DNA of 64,000 nucleotides, from NCBI GenBank assembly GCA_002101905.1, contig LQPU01000037.1, positions 1-64,000 of the forward strand, given 5' to 3'. The notes under the pieces are model-generated. The model saw nothing but the letters and a program-made list of their open reading frames with translations. It was not told where the DNA came from and searched no databases. The position numbers were made by a program, and so were the translations under genes. The DNA comes from Mycobacterium shimoidei. Lineage in GTDB: Bacteria; Actinomycetota; Actinomycetes; Mycobacteriales; Mycobacteriaceae. Below are positions 30,416 to 39,189 of the stretch, piece after piece (positions within the stretch are counted from its first letter, which is position 1; each line of letters opens with the position of its first letter).

Positions 30416-32160
30416 TTCGCACCTGGATAAGCCTTGTTCCACCCGATCGTCGGGCCAAGGTGATCACGTACGCCGTGCTGGCGTTCTTCTCGGTTGCGGT
30501 GCGGGCAGCGGCCACGGTGCTGCTCGTCCCTCTGGTGGGGGCGCTGTTCAGCCAGACAATGCAGCACGCGCTGGTGTGGCTGGGCTGGCTGACCGCCGCC
30601 ACCGCGATGGGGTGGGTGGTCGACACCGCGACCGCGCGGATCGGGTTCGACCTGGGTTTCGCGGTGCTCGACCACACCCAGCACGACGTGGCCGACCGGC
30701 TCCCGGATGTCCGGCTGAGGTGGTTCACCGCCGAGAACACCGCGACGGCCCGGCAGGCGATCGCGGCCACGGGGCCCGAGCTCGTCGGGCTGGTGGTCAA
30801 TCTGCTGACCCCGCTGATGACCGCAATTCTGCTGCCGGCGGCCATCGCGTTGGCACTGATTCCGGTTTCCTGGCAGCTTGGTCTGGCGGCGCTGGGCGGA
30901 GTGCCGCTGCTGCTGGGGGCGCTGTGGACGTCCGCGCGCCTGGCGCGGCGCGCCGACGCTACGGCAGCCCAGGCCAACACCGCGCTCACCGAGCGGATCA
31001 TCGAATTCGCCCGAACCCAGCAGGCGTTGCGGGCGGCGCGACGCGTCGAACCGGCCAGAAGCATGGTCGGCGACGCGCTGGTCGCTCAGCACGGCGCGAC
31101 GATGCGGTTGCTGGCCATGCAGGTACCGGGGCAGCTGCTGTTCAGCCTCGCCAGCCAGCTGGCGCTCATCCTGCTGGCGGGTGCGACCACCGCGCTGACA
31201 GTGACCGGCACGCTTTCGGTGCCCGAGGCCATCGCGTTGATCGTCGTGATCGCACGCTATCTGGAGCCGTTCACCACCATCAGCGAACTGGCCCCCGCCC
31301 TGGAGAGCACGCGCGCGACACTCGACCGGATCCGGTCGGTGCTGGCCGCACCAATCAGCCGTAGCGGCACCGAGATCCTGCGAGCCGATGCCGCCCCGCG
31401 TATCGAGTTCGACGACGTCACGTTCAACTACGACGAGGCCAGCGCACCGGTGCTCGATCAGGTGAGTTTCGCGCTGGAGCCCGGAACTACGACAGCGATC
31501 GTCGGACCGTCCGGCTCGGGCAAAAGCACCATCCTGGCGCTGATCGCCGGGCTGCACGAGCCCACCCGCGGCCGGGTTCTGATCGACGGCGTCGATGCCG
31601 TCACGCTGGACCCCGCGTCACGGCGTGCGGTGAGCAGCGTGGTGTTCCAGCACCCGTATTTGTTTCATGGCACGATCCGCGACAACGTGCATGTCGGGGA
31701 TCCCGGCGCCGGCGACGACCAGTTCGACCGCGCGATGCGGCTGGCGCGGGTGGACGAGCTCGCCGGCAGGCTGCCCGACGGCACCGAGACGATCGTCGGC
31801 GAAGCCGGCTCGGCGCTGTCCGGCGGTGAGCGCCAACGAGTCAGCATCGCGCGCGCTCTGCTCAAACCCGCGCCGATACTTCTTGTCGACGAGGCGACCA
31901 GCGCTCTGGACACTGAAAACGAGGCGGCCGTCGTCGATGCCCTCAGCGCCGACCCACTGCCGCGCACCCGGGTGATCGTGGCGCACCGGCTGGCGAGCAT
32001 TCGGCACGCCGATCGGGTGCTCTTCGTGGACAGCGGACGAGTGGTGGAGGACGGCGGCGTCGACGAACTGCTCGCGGCAGGTGGGCGTTTCGACGAGTTC
32101 TGGCGTCAGCAGCGCGAGGCCGCCGATTGGCGGATCGTCAACAGCTCACTTCGATCTTGA
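30412..32160 (+). CDS. irtB: Siderophore importer ABC subunit IrtB
   Basis: 582 residues: six membrane helices (about 15-290) and a nucleotide-binding domain with Walker [10 protein letters not shown] near 365, signature [16 protein letters not shown], Walker [12 protein letters not shown] and the H-loop [15 protein letters not shown]. It forms a heterodimer with IrtA. Its last 23 bases overlap the 3' end of the convergent lipoprotein gene. It has no SIP domain, as expected. Confidence 0.96.
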   Translation: MIRTWISLVPPDRRAKVITYAVLAFFSVAVRAAATVLLVPLVGALFSQTMQHALVWLGWLTAATAMGWVVDTATARIGFDLGFAVLDHTQHDVADRLPDVRLRWFTAENTATARQAIAATGPELVGLVVNLLTPLMTAILLPAAIALALIPVSWQLGLAALGGVPLLLGALWTSARLARRADATAAQANTALTERIIEFARTQQALRAARRVEPARSMVGDALVAQHGATMRLLAMQVPGQLLFSLASQLALILLAGATTALTVTGTLSVPEAIALIVVIARYLEPFTTISELAPALESTRATLDRIRSVLAAPISRSGTEILRADAAPRIEFDDVTFNYDEASAPVLDQVSFALEPGTTTAIVGPSGSGKSTILALIAGLHEPTRGRVLIDGVDAVTLDPASRRAVSSVVFQHPYLFHGTIRDNVHVGDPGAGDDQFDRAMRLARVDELAGRLPDGTETIVGEAGSALSGGERQRVSIARALLKPAPILLVDEATSALDTENEAAVVDALSADPLPRTRVIVAHRLASIRHADRVLFVDSGRVVEDGGVDELLAAGGRFDEFWRQQREAADWRIVNSSLRS

Positions 32161-32560
32161 AGTCCGCTATCGCAGGTTCGCTGACATCGTCGGGGTCGGT
32201 CCCTTGCGCCTTGCCCGTCACGGTATAGGTGTTGTTAGCGAACACCACTTTGGCGTCGCCGACTCCGGAGTTGGCGACACCGGTGAAGCCCTCGAAGTTG
32301 TCGATGTCGACCGACTCGGGTTTGGGCGCTTCGCCATCCAGCCGGAGGACCGTCTTGACGTGGGCCGGGGCAGCGCTGATGTCAGCGGTCCACAACCACT
32401 GAACTTGAGTGCACGTCAGGGCATGTGAGGTGCGCGTCTGGTGGTTGACCGTAATTCGAGCTGTGTTCTGCGGTACTTTCTCGGCTCGCATGAAGCATCC
32501 CGACGTGCTTGCCGCCAACACCGAAGCGGTCACGGCTGCGGCTACGATTCGGCCTCTCAC
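32138..32560 (-). CDS. LpqH-like (19-kDa antigen family) lipoprotein
   Basis: 140 residues, GTG start. A short basic N-terminus and hydrophobic segment lead to the lipobox TSGC with Cys22, the lipidation point. The mature protein has the family features: an early ITVNHQTRTSHALTCTQVQW stretch and a late KVVFANNTYTVTGKAQGTD, plus cysteines for a disulfide, the last being the final residue. M. tuberculosis LpqH is a surface lipoprotein and TLR2 ligand; this is a paralogue-type member of unknown role. The gene ends inside irtB. Confidence 0.88.
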   Translation of the reverse strand: MRGRIVAAAVTASVLAASTSGCFMRAEKVPQNTARITVNHQTRTSHALTCTQVQWLWTADISAAPAHVKTVLRLDGEAPKPESVDIDNFEGFTGVANSGVGDAKVVFANNTYTVTGKAQGTDPDDVSEPAIADFKIEVSC

Positions 32561-32627
32561 ACGGTCTTTTTACCAGTCGCACCGCCAGCTTGGGAGCAGT
32601 TGGGTGGATCGAGAGGTGGGTCAGGTC

Positions 32628-33725
32628 TCAGGCTGCGGCGAAGGCGTGCTGCGGCAGCGTCAGTGGCAGGTGCAACGAGCTGAGCAACCCAGGTGGCGCG
32701 GCGACGACGTGTGGCACCGCATTGACCACGCGCATGGCGGTGGCGAACATTGCTCCCGCCCCTGATTTCATATGCGGGATGCCGGCGCGACGCGGGTCGT
32801 CGTGCGTGACTGCCATCGTGCAGTCGATATTCGGTTCTCCCTTGACCACCACCCGGTACGACAGATCGCCCACCCCTGTCGGCCAATCCGGTGCGATGTC
32901 ATGCGCTAACCGTGTCACATGCTCGATCACGATCGACTCGCGTCCGTCGACGACGCCGATCGCTTGCATCCGCACCGCGGCACAGGTTCCGGCCTCGACG
33001 ACTCCGAAGGCAACCTCGAACGTGCGATCCGTCGTGCTGCGATCGTAGGATTCGCGGACTTCTTGGACTTCGACGCCCAATGCGTCGGCGATCATCCGGA
33101 TCTGACCCTGCCACTCACCGGCGATGGCGCCGGGGATGGCGACGAAGGGCTGAAAGTCGAGCGGCCGCCCGAATCCCAAGCCGTTGATCATGATGTCGGC
33201 CACGCCGTAGTCATCGTAGAGTCCGATCTCATAGGCGTGGATGGACTCGATGGACCCGGACTGCGTCATGAGCACCAGCGGCAGATAATCGGCCGCGAAG
33301 CCGGGCTCTATCCCCGAGGCATACAAAGATGCCTGGCCCTTCTCGGCGGCGCTGGCAAGCTCATCGCGCCACGTCGAGGGTTCGTACGCAACGGGATTCA
33401 CGAGCCGCGTCGTACTCGTGGTGACCACGTTGATACCGGCGGAGAGCAGGCGCACGTAGTCCGGGATAGCGATGGCATCGCGTTCGGGTCCGCTTGCCGC
33501 ATACACCACGCAGTCGGGCCGAAGGGCTATCAGCGACTCCACATCGTTGGACGCCGTGATTCCGATCGGCTCCCCGGTCGCGAGTTCGCCGGCATCCTTG
33601 CCCACCTTCTCCGGGGAGTGCACCCACACCCCGACCAATTCGAGATCGGGCCGGCGATTGATCATTCGGACGGCAATCGAACCGATACCGCCTGTGGACC
33701 ACACCACAACTCGGTGAGAGCGCAT
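32628..33725 (-). CDS. NAD(P)-dependent oxidoreductase, dihydrodipicolinate-reductase-like
   Basis: 365 residues. The N-terminal Rossmann fold has VVVWSTGGIGSIAVR (about 6-20). The family has a DapB-like N-domain but is not lysine biosynthesis; relatives include 2,4-diaminopentanoate dehydrogenase and uncharacterised mycobacterial proteins. The ATG at 33725 is chosen because GAGGAGG lies eight bases upstream. A copy of the 17-bp cluster motif lies 53 bases upstream of the start. A broken paralogue lies divergently at about 33890. The substrate is unknown. Confidence 0.83.
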   Translation of the reverse strand: MRSHRVVVWSTGGIGSIAVRMINRRPDLELVGVWVHSPEKVGKDAGELATGEPIGITASNDVESLIALRPDCVVYAASGPERDAIAIPDYVRLLSAGINVVTTSTTRLVNPVAYEPSTWRDELASAAEKGQASLYASGIEPGFAADYLPLVLMTQSGSIESIHAYEIGLYDDYGVADIMINGLGFGRPLDFQPFVAIPGAIAGEWQGQIRMIADALGVEVQEVRESYDRSTTDRTFEVAFGVVEAGTCAAVRMQAIGVVDGRESIVIEHVTRLAHDIAPDWPTGVGDLSYRVVVKGEPNIDCTMAVTHDDPRRAGIPHMKSGAGAMFATAMRVVNAVPHVVAAPPGLLSSLHLPLTLPQHAFAAA

Positions 33726-33777
33726 GCTGTTCCTCCTCTCCGTTGGGCGTAGATCTGCACCGCGAGACAAAAGAACG

Positions 33778-33794
33778 TAACCTAAAGTTTGTTC
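33778..33794 (-). promoter_or_regulatory. Cluster operator motif, copy 1
   Basis: Read on the minus strand: GAACAAACTTTAGGTTA. It lies 53 bases upstream of the oxidoreductase start at 33725. A short palindrome GTTCCaccGGAAC (33791-33803) overlaps it. One of five copies of the motif in this block. Confidence 0.65.
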
Positions 33795-33889
33795 CACCGG
33801 AACGTATCAACGCCGATAGCCGAGGTCAAGGGCGTCGACAGCCGCTGTACGCCATCCCAGCTGCTTCCAAGCTGAACAAAGATCAGGTT

Positions 33890-34126
33890 ATGGTGCGGGC
33901 CTACCGGTCCCGGCGCGACGCCACCTATCGTGTCGACATCGAGGGAGATCCCGATATCCACTGCTCGATGACATTGGGCGACCCGGAGGGGAACGGCGCA
34001 GGCCGAGGCGCAATGGCAGCCACCGCCATGCGCGTCGTCAACGCGGTGCCCTACGTCGTGGATGCACCTGCGGGGCTGTTGAGTTCACTCGACCTGCCGA
34101 TCACGCCGCCCCGCCATGCGCTCTAG
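33890..34126 (+). pseudogene. C-terminal remnant of a DapB-like oxidoreductase paralogue
   Basis: From about 33926 to the stop at 34126 the frame encodes about 65 residues that align with the C-terminus of the intact oxidoreductase at 32628, e.g. ATAMRVVNAVPYVVDAP here against ATAMRVVNAVPHVVAAP there (27 of 35 identical in the last part). The Rossmann domain and everything before it are gone. The sequence just upstream matches nothing I recognise. It is in the opposite orientation to the intact gene, so it is a decayed second family member rather than a tandem copy. Its stop overlaps that of the next gene by four bases. Confidence 0.72.
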
Positions 34127-34965
34127 GCGAGCGTCACCCGGCCCATGATCAGGTCCATCATGGGCTTGCCGGGCGGATATGCGCCGGTGAGCGACGACAT
34201 CACGTGCCCGTTGTCGACGAGCAGGGTGATGCCGCTGATACCGGAGGCGGCATCGCTATTGAGAAAGACCATGGTGTTGGCCATCTGCTCTGGTGTGTGG
34301 ATCTGGCAACCGGTCTCGTCCCGGTAGTCCTGGGCGAAGCTGAGCCACAGGTCGGCGTTGGCGCGCGCCAGCGGCGTATCGGTTGGGCCGGGGCAGATGG
34401 CGTTGATTCGCACGCCCTCTTTCAGCAGCGGAAACGCCTGCGTTGCCACGTAGGCATTGATGGCCTTCTTGCTGAACCCGTAGTGGATGATGCCCTCTGA
34501 CTCGTGGGCCGTGCACCAGGCATCGGCCGATTCGTAGTCGGGCGTGGCCAAGAACTCCTGCAGCAGCGGCAGATCGTTCTCCCAACCCATGCCGGCCACC
34601 GACGAGATGAAGCAGATCGCCCCACCACGCGCAAGCTTGCCGTCGGCCCGCAGCCGGTCGATGAGGTGGCGATGACCGATGAAGTTGACTCTCATCAGCT
34701 TCGGCCCGTCGGCAACGCCGGCCGCCGAGAAGATTGCGTCGATGGGGCCGCCGACCTGCTCGACCGCGGAGTCGATTGAGGATCGTTCGGACAGGTCGAC
34801 GGTCACCTTGCGGGCAGCGTCGTAGGTCACCGGTGCGTAATCCATCACGATCACCTCGGCGCCGAGCGCCGCTGCCGTTTGCGCCGCGGCGGCTCCCATG
34901 CCCGTGGCGCCACCCACGACGAGGACTCGCTTGCCGTCGTACCGGAATTGCTCGATGCCGGTCAT
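34123..34965 (-). CDS. Short-chain dehydrogenase/reductase
   Basis: 280 residues, classical SDR of the 3-alpha-hydroxysteroid-dehydrogenase-like type. Cofactor motif GGATGMGAA (18-26), catalytic Ser121 or Ser122, Tyr162 and Lys166 in HYGFSKKA. An insertion of about 40 residues between the Ser and the Tyr (GWENDLPLLQEFLATPDYES) suits this subgroup, which acts on bulky alcohols such as steroids. A good ribosome binding site (AAGGAGAG) precedes the ATG. An operator motif copy lies 53 bases upstream. Substrate unknown. Confidence 0.88.
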   Translation of the reverse strand: MTGIEQFRYDGKRVLVVGGATGMGAAAAQTAAALGAEVIVMDYAPVTYDAARKVTVDLSERSSIDSAVEQVGGPIDAIFSAAGVADGPKLMRVNFIGHRHLIDRLRADGKLARGGAICFISSVAGMGWENDLPLLQEFLATPDYESADAWCTAHESEGIIHYGFSKKAINAYVATQAFPLLKEGVRINAICPGPTDTPLARANADLWLSFAQDYRDETGCQIHTPEQMANTMVFLNSDAASGISGITLLVDNGHVMSSLTGAYPPGKPMMDLIMGRVTLA

Positions 34966-35017
34966 TGCTCTCCTTCTTGTCTGCGCCCGTCGCGTGGGCT
35001 CGCAAAAACTTTACGGG

Positions 35018-35034
35018 GAACATATTTTTGGTTC
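35018..35034 (+). promoter_or_regulatory. Cluster operator motif, copy 2
   Basis: GAACATATTTTTGGTTC, also an imperfect inverted repeat GAAC-N9-GTTC. It lies 53 bases upstream of the minus-strand SDR start at 34965, the same distance as copy 1 from its gene. Confidence 0.68.
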
Positions 35035-35085
35035 AATACCTGGATCCACCCGGTGATGAGGCCGGCAAAAGGCCAGGTCGAGCGG

Positions 35086-36393
35086 CTAATCGCGGGCATT
35101 TCGATCAGCAACGCCGCGTATCACGGTGTCACGGGCATTGATCAGCGCCGCGCTCTTGCCTTGCGCCCGGACGATGTTCTCCGGCATCCAGATGACGTCC
35201 ATGACGCAGCGTGCCAGCATCTCGATCGAGGGAGTGTCGATCCGGATGTTTCCAGATCGAATACCTTCGGACAGCATTGATTTGAGTTGCCGCAGCCGCG
35301 TGGTGAACAGCAGGCCGGGGTTAGGAGTATCGGGCGGAGACTGCCGCATCCAGGCAAGCTGAATCTTCCACTCGTCCGGGAACTGATCCAGCGCATTGAT
35401 GTTGACCCACGTCAATGCATCCAACTTCTCGATGGGTGTCGCGTTTGCCCGAAGGACGCTGACGAACCCTCCGCCGGCCTTTTTCCCGAACGACTCCATG
35501 ATCGAGGCAAGCAGTTCGTCCTTGGAGCCGATCAACCGATAGACCGTCCCAGTGCCCAGGCCCGCTGCCGACGCGATGTCGCGGATTGTGGTGACTTCGT
35601 ATCCCTTCCGGCCGAATTCCGCTCGGGCCACCGCGCGCACATGCGCCGCTTTGTCGTTGGCCGCGGATTCGGTCTCCTCGGGCCAGGTCTTGATTGCTTC
35701 CTCGGCAGCGGCGAATGCGGCCGAACGATCCAACTCTTTGTCGCTGTATGGGCGGCTGGCCAAACCGTGCAACATGATCCGGCACAGCAGCATGGCTGCC
35801 TGATCGGCAGCGGCGGTATGGCGGATGACGTCGAGGCCGACGTGCATCATCGACTGACAAATCCGGTCCGCCAGCGTCGGCAGGTCGACCTCTGCCCTGA
35901 TGTAGCCGCTCCACCTGCCGGCGCGCAGGGTCTGCAACATCGCGTCCTGGACAGCGGTCGGCGGGTGTCGAAGCAGCTCGACGAGCTCACGGTTTGCGGT
36001 CGGTGCGTCGTAAAACGACATCTGCAGAGCGGCGCGATGCTCCACGGCACAGCGGGCGATGGCTGAACCCAGCTCGATGATCGCTTCCGACACCGGTCGT
36101 GACCCCGGCTGGTCCAGCTTGTCGCGGGCAATCGCCCCGATGCGCTCCAGATCGGCGTAATACCGCCGGAGCAGCTCCACCAGGATCGCTTCCTTGGATT
36201 CGAAATGGTGGTACAAGCTTCCAGGAAGAATGCCGGCGGCGTCCGCGATCTCCTGCAGCGAGGTGCGCAAGCCCGATGACGCGATCAGCGATTCCGCAGT
36301 TCGAAGGATTTCGGTCCGCCGCGTTCCGTCGTCGTAGGTACCACGGGCAGGGCCCGCGGCGGTTGCCGCATCGGTTGGTTGCCGGCGCGCCAC
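35086..36393 (-). CDS. Two-module TetR regulator
   Basis: 435 residues, twice the usual TetR length. Two complete TetR units are fused: the first has its HTH at about 25-70 (TSLQEIADAAGILPGSLYHH), the second at about 245-295 (TTIRDIASAAGLGTGTVYR). Each is followed by a helical ligand domain. The GTG at 36393 is chosen because GGAGG lies four bases upstream; a TTG at 36411 is weaker. It sits at the centre of a block in which a 17-bp motif recurs, one copy 25 bases upstream of its own start, so I infer that it regulates the block and itself. A single chain may bind DNA like a TetR dimer. Confidence 0.88.
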   Translation of the reverse strand: MARRQPTDAATAAGPARGTYDDGTRRTEILRTAESLIASSGLRTSLQEIADAAGILPGSLYHHFESKEAILVELLRRYYADLERIGAIARDKLDQPGSRPVSEAIIELGSAIARCAVEHRAALQMSFYDAPTANRELVELLRHPPTAVQDAMLQTLRAGRWSGYIRAEVDLPTLADRICQSMMHVGLDVIRHTAAADQAAMLLCRIMLHGLASRPYSDKELDRSAAFAAAEEAIKTWPEETESAANDKAAHVRAVARAEFGRKGYEVTTIRDIASAAGLGTGTVYRLIGSKDELLASIMESFGKKAGGGFVSVLRANATPIEKLDALTWVNINALDQFPDEWKIQLAWMRQSPPDTPNPGLLFTTRLRQLKSMLSEGIRSGNIRIDTPSIEMLARCVMDVIWMPENIVRAQGKSAALINARDTVIRGVADRNARD

Positions 36394-36417
36394 GTCACCT
36401 CCACAAGCCAACCGACT

Positions 36418-36434
36418 GAACGAATGTTTGGTTA
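36418..36434 (+). promoter_or_regulatory. Cluster operator motif, copy 3
   Basis: GAACGAATGTTTGGTTA, 25 bases upstream of the double-TetR start. This position would give autoregulation. Confidence 0.66.
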
Positions 36435-36437
36435 AAC

Positions 36438-36453
36438 GCTACCAGACGGTAGC
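36438..36453. repeat. Perfect inverted repeat next to the TetR promoter
   Basis: GCTACCAGACGGTAGC: six-base arms around a four-base spacer, four bases from operator copy 3. It could be a second binding site in the TetR promoter, or the upper part of a weak terminator for the SDR gene that ends at 36484. Confidence 0.45.
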
Positions 36454-36483
36454 TACGCTGACGTGCAGCCGCAGAGCTGTGGA

Positions 36484-37422
36484 TCACTGCGAAAACGCGT
36501 TGACGCCGAGCCGGTCACAGACGCCGAAGACCTCGTCGAAGATCGAGCCGGGCACCGTGAAGGGTTCCGTCGCAGTCACTTCGGACAGGTGCTCCGCAAT
36601 GTCGTCGGCGCTGGGATTGGTCTCGGGGTCCGCGAGCCAGCCCTCGCCCAGTCCGACGAAGACCCTGGCGAACCGCCCGGCGCAGGCCGAATAGTTGTGG
36701 TGGGTGAAATCGCAGGCTCGGCTGGCAAGGTAGACGACGATCGGAACGACGAGTTCGGGCTGGATCACTTTGAGAAAGCCGATCTGCTCTAATGCTTTTG
36801 GATCCCCGATCGTGTCGGTGGCCATTCGCGAAAGTCCGAACGGCAGCACGGTATTGGCGAGGATGCCATGCCGCTGGCCTTCGATCGCGATCACGTTCGC
36901 GAGCCCGACCAGCCCGGCTTTCGCGGCGGCATAGTGGGCCTCCAATGGCTGCCCGAACATTCCGCCAGACGATGAGATGAACACGAAACGGCCGTAGCCC
37001 TGCGATTTCATCACCCGGTACGCCGGCTGACTCACATAGAAACCGCCGTCAAGGTGCACGCTCAACATGCGGCGCCAGTCATCGGCCGACAGCTCCTCAA
37101 ACGGGATGCTGGTTAAGATGCCGGCATTGCTGACCACCGCATCAAGCCGGCCGAAACGGTTTACCGCCAGATCAACGATGGCTTCGCCACCCTCGGGGCT
37201 GTCCACCGAGTCGTGTGACACTACCGCCGTACCGCCGGCAGCTTGGATCTCGTTGACGACCGAGTCGGCGACGGTTTCGTCAGCTCCCGAACCGTGCATG
37301 GTTCCGCCGACGTCGTTGACCACCACTGAGGCGCCGCGGCGCGCCAACTCGATCGCGTACAGGCGCCCGAGGCCGCGACCCGCTCCGGTGACCACCACGG
37401 CTTGGCCTGTGAAATCGATCAT
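36484..37422 (-). CDS. Short-chain dehydrogenase (17-beta-HSD4/MFE-2-like)
   Basis: 312 residues. Cofactor motif TGAGRGLG (12-19), NNAG variant SNAG (98-101), catalytic Ser151/152, Tyr164 and Lys168. The long C-terminal extension and the sequence VVNDVGGTMHGSG resemble the (3R)-hydroxyacyl-CoA dehydrogenase part of multifunctional enzyme type 2. No MaoC hydratase or SCP2 domain is attached. The ATG at 37422 is chosen for the GAGGTGG eight bases upstream; the open frame continues upstream but lies opposite the VWA gene. An operator motif lies 52 bases upstream. Confidence 0.87.
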   Translation of the reverse strand: MIDFTGQAVVVTGAGRGLGRLYAIELARRGASVVVNDVGGTMHGSGADETVADSVVNEIQAAGGTAVVSHDSVDSPEGGEAIVDLAVNRFGRLDAVVSNAGILTSIPFEELSADDWRRMLSVHLDGGFYVSQPAYRVMKSQGYGRFVFISSSGGMFGQPLEAHYAAAKAGLVGLANVIAIEGQRHGILANTVLPFGLSRMATDTIGDPKALEQIGFLKVIQPELVVPIVVYLASRACDFTHHNYSACAGRFARVFVGLGEGWLADPETNPSADDIAEHLSEVTATEPFTVPGSIFDEVFGVCDRLGVNAFSQ

Positions 37423-37473
37423 TCTGGGCACCACCTCGATTGATTGACGGGGGCCAGGACGGACTTTAGGCTG

Positions 37474-37490
37474 GAACAGATATTTGGTCA
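37474..37490 (+). promoter_or_regulatory. Cluster operator motif, copy 4, in a divergent promoter
   Basis: GAACAGATATTTGGTCA, between the minus-strand SDR (52 bases to its start) and the VWA gene (23 bases to the TTG at 37513). It could control both directions. Confidence 0.66.
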
Positions 37491-37512
37491 AGATGGGCGG
37501 TCGGGGAAGTCG

Positions 37513-39189
37513 TTGGCGAACAACATTTCGGCGAGTGCGCTGCAGCGATGGAGCTTGTTGGCCTCTGCTCTTTCCGGCCGCAATCTCCAAGTGGCGGCCG
37601 CTGTCTGCGGTGAGGCGGCGTGGACGGACGGCAAAACGGTGTTCGTCGACGCCGATACCAGTGCGCGACGCCAGCTTGAACAGGTAGCGGTGCAGGCGTG
37701 TCTGCTGGCGGCTGGAAGCCTGGAGCCGGCGATCGTACGGCGTCTTGGCCGGCGCCGCACGCTGGCCTCGCGATACCTTGCGGTAGAGGGGCATCGGGCG
37801 CTGGCGGCCAGCGAAGAGCTGCTGCCGCCGGCAGTGTGGACTCTCTGCGACCGCGACGTAGCCGGTCGCAGTGATTCACCGGCCGCGACGCTGTCTTTGC
37901 TGCGCAGCGGTGCGGTGATCAAGGAGCCACCTGATTCATTCGGGGTAATCCATCCACGAAAGTTGTTGACGGCCAGCAAGGCCGACGGACCAAAGCAGAA
38001 AACCGAGCGCCATGACCCACGCCGGCAACGCAAGCATCTGACGGACCTCGACGACGACAGCGAGGACTCCGACGACGTCGTGGACATCTTCTCCAGTCCG
38101 GTGGGTGGCGGAGGCGTCGTCGGCAGGTGGTTCAAGAACATGTTGAGCTCGGTGCGAAAGCTCAACGGCAACGGACAGCCGGGTGCGGATGCGCCCACGC
38201 ATCGCTCGCGTTCGGGTACCCGGGGCGGGGCGCTGGCCGTGGTATCGAGCGCGACGTTCGGGGCCGAAGACACCGATGCTGACAAGGCGAGCGGAATCCA
38301 GTACCCGGAGTGGGACTTTCATCGTCGGCAATACCGACCGAACTGGTGCACCGTGCAGGAAGTCGCGCCTCGTCCGGACGACACGGCTTCGCTGCCATTG
38401 GCCGAGGGCTATCGATTGCGCCGTGCGCTCGCCCGGCTCGGTGTGGGCCTGGATCGCTATCACCGGCAGGCCCAGGGTGATGACGTCGACATCGATGCGG
38501 CGGTCGAGGCGAGGGTGGAAACCATTGCCGGGTCGGCGCCGGATGAAGCGGTCTACCTCGACAGTCTGCGCCGCCGGCGCGATCTTTCGGTGTTGATCCT
38601 GCTCGACGTCTCGGGTTCGACGGCCGAACCGGGGACCGTCGGCCAAACCGTGCACGAACAGCAGCGAGTAGCGGCGGCTGTTTTGACCGCGGCCCTGCAC
38701 GATCTGGGAGATCGGGTGGCGCTCTATGCATTTCAATCACACGGTCGATCCGCCGTGCATGTTCTGCCGGTGAAGCGATTCGACGACCACCTGGACACCC
38801 TGGCGCTGCGCCGGTTATGCGGCTTAAAGCCCGGCGCCTTCTCGAGATTGGGCGCCGCGATCCGCCATGGCGCCGCTGTGCTGGAGAGCCTGGCCGGAAC
38901 CCCCCGGCGATTGCTGGTCGTGATATCCGACGGCTTGGCCTACGACCACGGCTACGAACGTGACTACGGCGCGGCTGACGCACGAAGGGCACTGGCCGAG
39001 GCGCGTCGCCGGGGGACCGGTTGCTTGTGTCTGACCATCGGCGCCGCCACAGATGTCAGCGAACTGCAACGAGTGTTCGGCAGTGCCGCGCACGCAACCA
39101 TCCCGCGGGTTGACCAACTGCATCAAGTGATCGGCCCGCTGTTCCGCTCGGCACTCGGGTCAGCGGACGTACGGCGACGAATCGCATGA
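37513..39189 (+). CDS. VWA-domain protein, NorD/CbbO-like
   Basis: 558 residues from TTG 37513. The C-terminal third is a von Willebrand A domain with the MIDAS motif DVSGS (Asp365, Ser367, Ser369). The middle has an acidic low-complexity stretch (TDLDDDSEDSDD). NorD and CbbO proteins of this plan pair with NorQ/CbbQ AAA+ ATPases to activate metalloenzymes. The next gene is exactly such an ATPase and overlaps by ATGA. The start is uncertain: TTG 37513 has GGGGAAG upstream and leaves the operator outside the gene, while a TTG at 37444 would place the operator inside it. No signal peptide or membrane segment is seen. Confidence 0.84.
   Translation: MANNISASALQRWSLLASALSGRNLQVAAAVCGEAAWTDGKTVFVDADTSARRQLEQVAVQACLLAAGSLEPAIVRRLGRRRTLASRYLAVEGHRALAASEELLPPAVWTLCDRDVAGRSDSPAATLSLLRSGAVIKEPPDSFGVIHPRKLLTASKADGPKQKTERHDPRRQRKHLTDLDDDSEDSDDVVDIFSSPVGGGGVVGRWFKNMLSSVRKLNGNGQPGADAPTHRSRSGTRGGALAVVSSATFGAEDTDADKASGIQYPEWDFHRRQYRPNWCTVQEVAPRPDDTASLPLAEGYRLRRALARLGVGLDRYHRQAQGDDVDIDAAVEARVETIAGSAPDEAVYLDSLRRRRDLSVLILLDVSGSTAEPGTVGQTVHEQQRVAAAVLTAALHDLGDRVALYAFQSHGRSAVHVLPVKRFDDHLDTLALRRLCGLKPGAFSRLGAAIRHGAAVLESLAGTPRRLLVVISDGLAYDHGYERDYGAADARRALAEARRRGTGCLCLTIGAATDVSELQRVFGSAAHATIPRVDQLHQVIGPLFRSALGSADVRRRIA

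Noticed and set aside
27512..32000. Long minus-strand open frames opposite tetR, irtA and irtB (464 and 423 residues)
   Set aside because: They are mirror frames of high-GC genes; their translations are low-complexity Arg/Gln/His-rich with no domains, while the plus strand encodes complete known proteins.
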